NCBI RefSeq assembly: GCF_001866665.1
Contig: NZ_MLYO01000055.1
Location: forward strand, 147,632 to 211,631
Reading direction: 5' to 3'
DNA: 64,000 bases
Origin: Streptomyces monashensis
Lineage (GTDB): Bacteria; Actinomycetota; Actinomycetes; Streptomycetales; Streptomycetaceae
Shown here: positions 42,165-51,000 of the stretch, piece by piece
Layout of the letters: each line of letters starts with the position of its first letter
Numbering within the stretch: position 1 is the stretch's first letter
Position numbers and translations under genes: made by a program
The notes under the pieces: model-generated
Told to the model about the DNA's origin: nothing
The model's database searches: none
The model's input: only the letters and a program-made list of their open reading frames with translations

Positions 42165-43367
42165 GTGTCCGAGAACACCGCCGGCGCGCCCGTGGCCCGA
42201 CCCCCGCGCCCCTTCCGGCAGTTCATCGTCAAGGTGCACGGCCGCTGCAACCTCGCCTGCCGGTACTGCTACCTGTACGAGGGCCCCGACCACACCTGGC
42301 GCACCCGCCCGGCCGCCGCCCCCGCCGAGGTCCTGGCCCGCACCGCCGACCGCGTCGCCGAGCACGCGCGCGTCCACGCCCTGAGCGCCGTCTCCCTCGT
42401 CCTGCACGGCGGAGAGCCCCTGCTGGCCGGCGCGGACACGCTCGCCCGCTTCACCGACGACGTCCGCGCCCGCGTCCCGGCCGGCTGCGCGGTGCAGGCC
42501 ACCGTGCAGACCAACGCCACCCTGCTGACCCACGCGCGCATGACCGTCCTCGCCCGGCACGGCATCCGCGTCGGCATCAGCCTCGACGGCGGCCGGCCCG
42601 CGCACAACGCCCGGCGCGTCGACCACGCCGGCCGGCCCTCCTGGCCCGCCGCGGCACGCGGTGCCCGGCTGGTCGCCGAGCACTTCCCGCGGTCGTACGC
42701 CGGTGTCCTCACCGTCGTCGACCCCACGAGCGACCCGGTCGACACGTACGAGTCGCTGCTCGCGCTCGGCCCGCCCGCGCTGGATCTGCTGCTGCCGCAC
42801 GGCAACTGGTCGGCGCCGCCGCCGCATTGGGGCGAGACGCGGTACGGCGCCTGGCTGTGCCGGGTCTTCGACCGCTGGTGGTCGGCCGGCCGGCGCGAGA
42901 CGCGGGTGCGGCTCTTCGAGGAGTGCCTGGCGCTGCTGCTCGGCCTGCCGGCCGCCACCGAGTCGCTCGGGCTCCAGCCCTTCGACGCCGTCGTGGTCGA
43001 GACGGACGGCTCGATCGAGCAGGTCGACTCGCTGAAGTCGGCGTACGAGGGCGCCGCCGCGACCGGACTGGACGTCTTCCGGCACGACTTCGACCGGGCG
43101 CTCGCCCACCCCGGCGTCGCCGCCCGGCAGGCCGGCCCGGCCGCCCTGGCCGACCGCTGCCGGGCCTGTCCGCTGCTCACGGTGTGCGGCGGCGGCCACT
43201 ACGCCCACCGCTACCGGGCCGGACACGGCTTCCGGAACCCGTCCGTGTACTGCGCGGACCTCCAGCACTTCATCCAGCACGTGGCCGGCCGGCTGGCCGG
43301 GGGAGCCCGGAGCACCGGGCGTACCCGCCCGGTGGTTCCGGCGTCATTCGAAGGGGGCACCCCGTGA
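42165..43367 (+). CDS. fxsB: FxsB family radical SAM/SPASM cyclophane-forming enzyme
   Basis: 400 residues. The radical SAM cluster cysteines are C28, C32 and C35 in RCNLACRYCYLYEG, followed by the SAM-binding LVLHGGEPLLAG and a TIM-barrel core. The C-terminal SPASM region (~330-390) has CRACPLLTVCGGG and VYC for auxiliary Fe-S clusters. It should install a ring on the FxsA C-terminus. GTG 42165 is preferred over ATG 42084 because the protein family begins just here and the upstream part lacks coding character. The TGA overlaps the next gene's GTG as GTGA. Confidence 0.92.
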   Translation: MSENTAGAPVARPPRPFRQFIVKVHGRCNLACRYCYLYEGPDHTWRTRPAAAPAEVLARTADRVAEHARVHALSAVSLVLHGGEPLLAGADTLARFTDDVRARVPAGCAVQATVQTNATLLTHARMTVLARHGIRVGISLDGGRPAHNARRVDHAGRPSWPAAARGARLVAEHFPRSYAGVLTVVDPTSDPVDTYESLLALGPPALDLLLPHGNWSAPPPHWGETRYGAWLCRVFDRWWSAGRRETRVRLFEECLALLLGLPAATESLGLQPFDAVVVETDGSIEQVDSLKSAYEGAAATGLDVFRHDFDRALAHPGVAARQAGPAALADRCRACPLLTVCGGGHYAHRYRAGHGFRNPSVYCADLQHFIQHVAGRLAGGARSTGRTRPVVPASFEGGTP

Positions 43368-44788
43368 CATCTCCGGCGGTCCCGGACCGGGCACTTGCCG
43401 AGCTGAGCCGCACCGAGGGCGGCCCGGACACCCTCGCGCTGCTCGTCCGCGACCAGGACACCCGACGGCTGCTCATGCTCCGCGCCGTGCTCGACGCCGC
43501 CGAGGCCGCCGACCCCGCCGTCTGCCCCGGCCCGGCGAAACGCCGGCTGCGCGAGGACTGGGCGCTGCTGACGGCGGCGGACCGGGCGGCCGGCGGCGGC
43601 GCGCACTCCGCGGCGCGGGCCCGCCTCACCCATCCGCTGCTGGGACCCTGGGCCCGGCGCGTCCTGGCCGGACTCAACCCCCGCGACGGCCGCCCCACGG
43701 CACAGGACCGCACCGGACTCCTGCGGGACCTGGCCCACTTCAGCGCGGTCGCCGTGGCCGCCGCGGCCCGCGCCGGGCTGCCGTTCACCACCGACCTCAC
43801 CGCCCGCGACGGCGTGCTGACCCTGCCCTCCCTCGGCGCCCTGCGCCTGCCCGAGCGGGACGACGTACGGGTCGAAGTCCGGCACGCCGAGGGCCGGTTG
43901 ACCCTGCGCCGGCCGGACGCGCCCGAGGTCACGGTGTGCCCGGAGCACCTCATCGGCGCCTGGTCCGCGACCCCCGCCTGGATCCCGGCCCACGCCCTGC
44001 CCGGCCTCGTGCCCGGCGCCGCCCCCATGCCGCTGGACGACCTCGACCCCTACCGCGTCCCGCCCCGCGAACCCGACCAGTACGCGCTGAGCGGACCCAT
44101 GCCCCCCGACGACGCCGAACGCAAACGCTGGCTGCAGGCCTGGTCCGGCACCGCCGCCGTACTGCGCGGCGCGGGCGAGCACCGGCTCACCGAGTCGCTC
44201 GCCCTGCTGCGCTGCCTGGTCCCGCTGGAACCGCCCCCCGGCGCCGCCGGCCGCGGCGGCTGCAGCGCGACCCGGCGCGAGGCGTTCGGCGCGCTCCTGA
44301 GCAGCACGCCCGCGACCCCGGTGGCCCTCGCCGCGACCCTCGTGCACGAGGTGCAGCACACCAAACTCGCCGCGCTCAGCGAGCTGGTGGAGCTCCACCG
44401 GGCCGGCCCCGAGGCCCGCTACTTCGCCCCCTGGCGCCCCGACCCGCGGCCGTACGACGGCCTCCTCCAGGGCGCCTACTCCCACCTGGCCATGGCGGAC
44501 TTCTTCCAGCGCCGGGCGCTCGCGGACCCCGCCCGGGGAGCGGCCGCATGGGCCGAGCACGCCCGCTACCACGCCCAGGTCGGCGCCGCCCTGCCCGCGC
44601 TCGTCGGCTCGCCCGACCTGACACCGGCCGGCCGGTCCTTCGTCGACGCCATGGCCGCCGTCCACGAACGGCTCGCCGCGCGTCCGGCACCCCGGGGGTA
44701 CACGGCACGCGCCCAGGCGTACGTCAAGGCCGTACGCACCCTGTGGCGGCAGCGGCAGCCTCCGGCGCCCCCGTTCACGAATCGATGA
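43364..44788 (+). CDS. HExxH-type peptide beta-hydroxylase-like protein
   Basis: 474 residues. The motif HEVQH (328-332) lies in LVHEVQHTKLAALSELVEL, as in the family originally called HEXXH-motif and now assigned to alpha-ketoglutarate-dependent peptide beta-hydroxylases that pair with FxsB-like radical SAM enzymes. A helical N-terminus (~20-130) and a beta-rich middle precede it. The role here is to add a hydroxyl to the FxsA core or another peptide, inferred from coupling: the start overlaps fxsB's stop (GTGA). The extreme C-terminus ends APPFTNR, echoing the peptide's FTN. Confidence 0.85.
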   Translation: MTSPAVPDRALAELSRTEGGPDTLALLVRDQDTRRLLMLRAVLDAAEAADPAVCPGPAKRRLREDWALLTAADRAAGGGAHSAARARLTHPLLGPWARRVLAGLNPRDGRPTAQDRTGLLRDLAHFSAVAVAAAARAGLPFTTDLTARDGVLTLPSLGALRLPERDDVRVEVRHAEGRLTLRRPDAPEVTVCPEHLIGAWSATPAWIPAHALPGLVPGAAPMPLDDLDPYRVPPREPDQYALSGPMPPDDAERKRWLQAWSGTAAVLRGAGEHRLTESLALLRCLVPLEPPPGAAGRGGCSATRREAFGALLSSTPATPVALAATLVHEVQHTKLAALSELVELHRAGPEARYFAPWRPDPRPYDGLLQGAYSHLAMADFFQRRALADPARGAAAWAEHARYHAQVGAALPALVGSPDLTPAGRSFVDAMAAVHERLAARPAPRGYTARAQAYVKAVRTLWRQRQPPAPPFTNR

Positions 44789-44933
44789 AAGGCCGATCGG
44801 CAAAATACAGACATCCCGCCCCGCACTGCGGGAAGATCGTCGGGCCCAGGCACGGCTCTGCCGCAGTCGCCGGACTCCCCAGAGCCGCGCCGAGGTCCTA
44901 CGATTTCAGGTACTACGCGCTGGAGGCCGCTGC
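44789..44933 (+). other. 145-bp spacer before fxsT with possible promoter
   Basis: An AT-richer patch CTACGATTTCAG (about 44894-44906) with TACGAT as a possible -10 precedes fxsT, so fxsT may have a promoter of its own in addition to readthrough. Confidence 0.35.
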
Positions 44934-47900
44934 ATGTCTGAAGCTCGTACGCCGGTCCGGTCGACCGGGAAGGGGGCCGCGAGGCAGACCGTCGCGATCA
45001 GCTTCGCCGGGTTCAACCGGCCCTGGGCGGCGTGGATCGGGGACAGGCTGGAGCGGCGCGGTCTGCGCGTGGTGTACCTGCGCTGGGACGCCCCGCCGGA
45101 CCAGTCCCTCACCGGCCTGCTGCGCGACCTCACGCTGGCCGGCGGCCGCACCCTGATCCTGGTCAGCGAGTGGTACTTCCAGCTCGGCCCGCGCACCCAC
45201 GAGGAGTGGAACGAGGCCCTGCGCGAGGTCGTCGCGCCCGACCCGGACCGGTTCGCCGCGGTGTCCGTCACCAACACCACCGTGCCCTCCGCCACCGCCG
45301 TCCTCGCCCCGGTCGACCTGACCAACATGGGCGCGGAAGAGGCCGAACGGCGGCTGCTGGACCGGCTGGACGTGCCGCTCGACACCCGCATCAGCGGGGA
45401 CGTCACCCGCCCGGCCCCGCGCTTTCCCGCCTCGATGCCCGACGTCTGGGGCGGCGTGCCGCGCCGCAACACGCGCTTCACCGGCCGCGAGCCGCTCCTG
45501 AACGACGCCTACCACCTGCTCCAGAACAGCGAGCCCGGCGCCGGCGTCCTCACCCTGCACGGCATGTCCGGCGTGGGCAAGACCCAGCTGGCCGTCGAGT
45601 ACGCCTACCGCTTCGGCTCCGAGTACGACGTCGTGTGGTGGGTCGGCTCCGAGAAGCGGGTCAGCTACCGCCGCCTGCTCGCCGAACTCGCCCCCCAGCT
45701 GGGCCTGTCCACCGGCCCCGAGTACGGCGAGCGGCTCCGCGCCGTCCGGGACTCCCTGCGCCGCGGCGAGCCGTACTCCCGCTGGCTGCTCATCCTCGAC
45801 GGCGCCGACGAGCCCGAGCAGATCTGGGACCTGGTCCCGACCGGCCCCGGCCACGTGATCATCACCTCCCGCAACCCCGAGTGGAGCGAGCACAACAGCA
45901 AGCTTCTCGAAGTGCCCGTCTACGCCCGCGACGAGTCCGTGGCCTTCATCCGGCGCCGCGCGCCCCGGCTGACCGAGACGGACGCCGACCAGCTGGCGGA
46001 GGCCCTGGAGGACCTGCCGCTGCTGCTCGACCAGACGGCGGGCTGGCTCAACGACTCCGACCTGTCCGTCGAGGAGTACATCGGCCTGCTGGAGGGCGGC
46101 ATCGACCAGGACGTGGTCAAGGTGTCCGCGGACTTCCCGCTCGCCTTCCAGACCGCGTGGTCGATACTGCTGAACAAACTCCGCGAGACCGTCCCCGAGT
46201 CCGTCGACCTGCTGCGGCTGTGCACCTTCTTCGCCCCCGGGTTCATCCCCGTCCGGCTGCTGAAGGAGATGTCCCACGACGACCTGCCCGAACAGCTCGC
46301 CGGTCTCCTCGACGACCCCCTGCTGTGGAACAAGGCGGTCAACCAGCTCCGCCAGTACTCGGTGGTCCGCCTGGAGTCCCACGAGGGGGCCCTGGACGAG
46401 ACGGCCGCCACGGGCGAGTCGATCTACCTGCACCGCATGGTCCACCAGATCGTGCACAAGGACATGCCCGAGTCGGACCGGGGCGAGTTCATCGACGTGG
46501 TCCGCCGCGCCCTGGCCGAGGCCGATCCCGGCCGCCCCACGGACACCCGCAACTGGGACGCGTACGCGGAGATCGTGCCGCACCTGAAGTACGCCGACGT
46601 CCTGCAGAGCAAGGACCGCAAGGTCCAGACCATGGTGCTGAACTGCCTGCGCTACATGTATTTCGCGGGCGAGTACACCTCCGGCGTCAATCTCGGCGCC
46701 CGCGCCCTGCGCACCTGGCGGCGGCTGCTGGGCGAGTCCCACCCCCGGGTCTGGGAGGTCACCTACCACTACGCGAACCTGCTGCGCTCGGCCGGGCGGT
46801 TCCAGGAGACGGAGGCCCTGGAGCGGGCGGCGGTGGAGCACCTGCGCGAGGAGAAGGGCGAAAGCGACCTGGACCATCTGCGCATGGCCGGCGGACTCGC
46901 CGCCGACCTGCGCGAACTCGGCCGCTACGACGAGGCGCTGGAGATGTCCCAGTGGCTCTACGCGGCCTACCGCGAGCTGCTCGGGGACCAGGACTCGCGC
47001 ACCCTCAACGCCCTGAACAACATCGGCTACACCGTGCGGCTGATGGGCCGCTACGAGGAGGCGCGGGGCATCGACCAGCGCACGCTGGAGGCCCGGCGCC
47101 TGCTGCTGAAGGGCCGCCATCCGTGGACGCTCTTCTCCGAGGTGTCGTACGCGACCGACCTGCGGCTGCTGGGCCGCTACGCCGAGGCGGAGTCCGCCCA
47201 GGCGAAGAACGTGCGCGAGTACCGGATGGTCATGGGCCGGGACAACCAGGACACCCTGCGCGCCGAGCACAACCTGGCCATGTGCCAACTGCGCGGCGGC
47301 GACCGGGCGGCGGCGGGCACGCTCCTCACGCGCGTGCTCGAAGGCTACGAGCGCAAGCTGGGCGACACCCATGTGCTGACCCTGGCCGCGGCCGTCAGCC
47401 AGAGTTGCTTCGCCCGTGAGCACGGCGACATCGACCAGGCCCGCGAGGCCAGCGAGTCCGTCATCGCCCGCTACGAGATGCTGCTCCCCGAAGGGCACCC
47501 CTTCGTCATCGGAGCCCGCGCCAACCACGCCCTGATCCTGCGCAGCGTCGGCGAACGGGAGCACGCGTACGCGGTCGCCGAGGAAGCACTGGCCGGGCTG
47601 ACCGCGGCGCTCGGCGAGAGCCACCCGCACACCCTCGGCTGCGCCATCAACGCCTCGGCCCTGCGCAACCTCGTCGGGGACGCGGAGGCCGCCGCCGACC
47701 TCAGCCGGGCCACGATCGCCCGGGCGGCCGAGACCCTGGGCCGCACCCACCCCCTGACCCTGTCCGCCCGGATCGCCCACGCGGCCGACCTGCGCGCCCT
47801 GCGGGACCGTCAGCAGGCCGAGAAGGTCGAGCAGGAGGCCCTCTCCGACCTCGCGGCCACGCTGGGCCCCCAGCACACCCACACCATCTCGGCCCGCTCC

Positions 47901-47942
47901 CGCAACCGCCCGTACTGGGACTTCGAACCGCAGGCGAGCTGA
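44934..47942 (+). CDS. fxsT: FxsT: TIR-like, NB-ARC and TPR protein (STAND NTPase)
   Basis: 1002 residues. The N-terminal ~150 residues are TIR-like (VAISFAGFNRPWAAWIGDRLE, then LILVSEWYF and EEWNEALRE). An NB-ARC/STAND core follows with Walker A GMSGVGKT (210-217) and Walker B SRWLLILDGAD (282-292). The C-terminal half (~545-1000) is tetratricopeptide repeats of the ALNNIGYTVRLMGRYEEA kind. This is the 'FxSxx-COOH system TPR protein'. By analogy with immune NLRs the TPRs sense a trigger, the NTPase oligomerises and the TIR part signals or degrades NAD+; none of this is shown for FxsT. GGAGG lies 7 nt before ATG 44934. Confidence 0.9.
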   Translation: MSEARTPVRSTGKGAARQTVAISFAGFNRPWAAWIGDRLERRGLRVVYLRWDAPPDQSLTGLLRDLTLAGGRTLILVSEWYFQLGPRTHEEWNEALREVVAPDPDRFAAVSVTNTTVPSATAVLAPVDLTNMGAEEAERRLLDRLDVPLDTRISGDVTRPAPRFPASMPDVWGGVPRRNTRFTGREPLLNDAYHLLQNSEPGAGVLTLHGMSGVGKTQLAVEYAYRFGSEYDVVWWVGSEKRVSYRRLLAELAPQLGLSTGPEYGERLRAVRDSLRRGEPYSRWLLILDGADEPEQIWDLVPTGPGHVIITSRNPEWSEHNSKLLEVPVYARDESVAFIRRRAPRLTETDADQLAEALEDLPLLLDQTAGWLNDSDLSVEEYIGLLEGGIDQDVVKVSADFPLAFQTAWSILLNKLRETVPESVDLLRLCTFFAPGFIPVRLLKEMSHDDLPEQLAGLLDDPLLWNKAVNQLRQYSVVRLESHEGALDETAATGESIYLHRMVHQIVHKDMPESDRGEFIDVVRRALAEADPGRPTDTRNWDAYAEIVPHLKYADVLQSKDRKVQTMVLNCLRYMYFAGEYTSGVNLGARALRTWRRLLGESHPRVWEVTYHYANLLRSAGRFQETEALERAAVEHLREEKGESDLDHLRMAGGLAADLRELGRYDEALEMSQWLYAAYRELLGDQDSRTLNALNNIGYTVRLMGRYEEARGIDQRTLEARRLLLKGRHPWTLFSEVSYATDLRLLGRYAEAESAQAKNVREYRMVMGRDNQDTLRAEHNLAMCQLRGGDRAAAGTLLTRVLEGYERKLGDTHVLTLAAAVSQSCFAREHGDIDQAREASESVIARYEMLLPEGHPFVIGARANHALILRSVGEREHAYAVAEEALAGLTAALGESHPHTLGCAINASALRNLVGDAEAAADLSRATIARAAETLGRTHPLTLSARIAHAADLRALRDRQQAEKVEQEALSDLAATLGPQHTHTISARSRNRPYWDFEPQAS

Positions 47943-47958
47943 GCGTCCGTCACGCGAA

Positions 47959-47994
47959 GGGCCCGGTACCGAGAACGAACTCGGCACCGGGCCC
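47959..47994. terminator. Bidirectional terminator between fxsT and kgd
   Basis: GGGCCCGGTACCGAG and CTCGGCACCGGGCCC arms with a 6-nt loop, one mismatch, between convergent genes. Confidence 0.8.
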
Positions 47995-48020
47995 CTGTGT
48001 TCGGCAGAACCGCCGGAGGC

Positions 48021-51000
48021 CTAGGCCTCGAAGACCTCACGCACCAGCTGCTCCTGCTCCGCCTGGTGGCGCTTGGCCGAGCCGACCGCGGGGGACGAGC
48101 CGTGCGGACGCGAGATGCGGCGCAGGCGCTCGCCGTGCGGGACGTCCGCGCCGACCGCCAGGTCCAGGTGGTCGATCAGGTTGAGCGCGATGAACGGCCA
48201 GGCACCCTGGTTCGCCGGCTCCTCCTGGGCCCACAGGTACTTCTCGGCGTTCGGGTACTTGTTGACCTCCGCCTGGAGCTCGGAACCCGGCAGCGGGTAG
48301 AGGCGCTCGAGGCGGATAATCGCCGTCTCGGCAGCTGCAGCGTCCGTGACGCCGCGCTTCTGACGCTCGGCCTCCAGGTCGTAGTACAGCTTGCCGGCCA
48401 CGAACACGACCTTGCGGACCGCGGCCGGGTCCACCGAGGCGTCGCCGATGACGGGACGGAACTGACCGGACGTGAACTCCTCCGTCTTCGACGCGGCGGC
48501 CTTCAGGCGCAGCATCGACTTCGGGGTGAAGACCACCAGCGGCTTGTGGTGCGGGTTGTGCACCTGCCAGCGCAGGAGGTGGAAGTAGTTCGACGGCAGG
48601 GTCGGCATGGCGACCGTCATGTTGTTCTGCGCGCAGAGCTGCAGGAACCGCTCGACACGGGCCGAGGAGTGGTCCGGGCCCTGGCCCTCGTAGCCGTGGG
48701 GGAGGAGCAGCGTGACGCCGCTGGTCTGGCCCCACTTCTGCTCCGCCGCCGAGATGTACTCGTCGACGACCGTCTGGGCGCCGTTGACGAAGTCGCCGAA
48801 CTGCGCCTCCCACATCACGAGCGCGTCCGGGCGGGCCAGCGAGTAGCCGTACTCGAAGCCCATGACCGCGTACTCGGACAGCAGGGAGTTGTAGACGTTG
48901 TAGCGCGCCTGCTCCTCGGCGAGGTACATCAGCGGCGTGAACTCCTCGCCCGACTCACGGTCGATGAGAACCGCGTGCCGCTGGCCGAAGGTGCCGCGCT
49001 GGGAGTCCTGGCCGGACAGCCGGACCGGGGTGCCCTCGAGGAGCAGGGAGCCGACCGCGAGGGTCTCGCCCATGCCCCAGTCGATCGTGCCGTCCTCGAC
49101 CATCGTCGCCCGGCGCTGCAGCTGCGGCAGCAGACGCGGGTGGACGTGGAAGGAGTCCGGGATGTTGACCTGGGACTCGGCGATGCGCTTGACGACCTCC
49201 GAGGAGATGGCGGTGTTCACGGCGACCGGGAAGTCCGCCTGCGGGTCCGGCGCCGGCTCGGTGCCCTGCTGGGACGTGACGGCCTCGCGGACCTCGGTGA
49301 AGACCTTCTCCAGCTGGCCCTGGTAGTCCTGCAGGGCCTGCTCGGCCTCTTCCAGGGTGATGTCGCCGCGACCGATCAGGGACTCGGTGTAGAGCTTGCG
49401 CACCGAGCGCTTCTTGTCGATCAGGTCGTACATCAGCGGCTGGGTGAAGGCCGGGTTGTCCGACTCGTTGTGACCGCGGCGGCGGTAGCAGATGAGGTCG
49501 ATCACGACGTCCTTGTTGAACGCCTGGCGGAACTCGAAGGCCAGGCGGGCAACGCGGACGACGGCCTCGGGGTCGTCGCCGTTCACATGGAAGATCGGGG
49601 CCTCGATCATGCGGGCCACGTCCGTCGCGTACATGGAGGAGCGCGAGGACTCGGGGGCCGCGGTGAAGCCGACCTGGTTGTTGATGACGATGTGGACCGT
49701 GCCGCCGGTGCGGTAGCCGCGCAGCTGCGACATGTTCAGGGTCTCGGCCACCACGCCCTGGCCCGCGAAGGCCGCGTCACCGTGCAGGGCGACCGGCAGG
49801 ACCGTGAAGTCCGTGCCGCCCTTGTTGATGATGTCCTGCTTGGCGCGGGCGATGCCCTCGATGACCGGGTCGACCGTCTCCAGGTGGGACGGGTTGGCGG
49901 CCAGCGAGACCTTGATCTGCTCGCCGTCCAGGCCGGTGAAGGTGCCCTGGGCGCCCAGGTGGTACTTCACGTCGCCGGAGCCGTGCATCGACTTCGGGTC
50001 GAGGTTGCCCTCGAACTCGCGGAAGATCTGCGCGTACGACTTGCCGACGATGTTCGCGAGCACGTTCAGGCGGCCGCGGTGGGCCATGCCGATGACGACC
50101 TCGTCCAGCCGGGACTCGGCCGCGGAGTCGATCACCGCGTCGAGCAGCGGGATGACGGACTCGCCGCCCTCCAGCGAGAAGCGCTTCTGGCCGACGTACT
50201 TGGTCTGCAGGAACGTCTCGAAGGCCTCGGCGGCGTTCAGGCGGCGCAGGATCCGCAGCTGCTCCTCGCGCTCCATCTTGGAGTGCGGGCGCTCCACGCG
50301 GTCCTGGATCCACTTGCGCTGCTTGGGGTCCTGGATGTGCATGAACTCGATGCCGATGGTGCGGCAGTACGAGTCGCGCAGCACGCCGAGGATGTCGCGC
50401 AGCTTCATCAGGGACTTGCCGGAGAAGCCGCCGACGGCGAACTCGCGCTCCAGGTCCCACAGGGTGAGGCCGTGCTCGGTGATGTCCAGGTCGGGGTGCT
50501 TGCGCTGCTTGTACTCCAGCGGGTCGGTGTCGGCCATGACGTGGCCGCGGACCCGGTAGGAGTGGATCAGCTCGAAGACGCGGGCGGCCTTGGTGACGTC
50601 GTCGTCGTGGCTCGCGTCGATGTCCTTGAGCCAGCGGACCGGCTCGTAGGGGATGCGCAGGGCCTCGAAGATGTCGTCGTAGAAGCCGTTCTCGCCGAGG
50701 AGGAGGTTCGCGACGGCGCGCAGGAACTCGCCGGAGGCGGCGCCCTGGATCACCCGGTGGTCGTAGGTCGACGTGAGCGTCATGACCTTCGAGATGCCGA
50801 GCTTGTTCAGGGTGTCCTGGCTGGTGCCCTGGAACTCCGCCGGGTAGTCCATGGAGCCGACGCCCATGATCACGGACTGGCCGGGCATCAGGCGCGGGAC
50901 GGAGTGGACGGTGCCGAGGCCGCCGGGGTTGGTCAGGGAGACCGTGACACCGGTGAAGTCGTCCATCGTCAGCTTGCCGTCGCGGGCGCGGCGGACGATG

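Noticed and set aside
38462..43363. A plus-strand open frame of more than 1600 codons overlapping the vWA, fxsA and fxsB genes in another frame
   Set aside because: It has no stop only because of GC bias. The translation is Arg/Pro/Gly/Ala repeats with no domain, while the overlapping frames have clear families. Only its last part (43364-44788), after the GTGA, is real.
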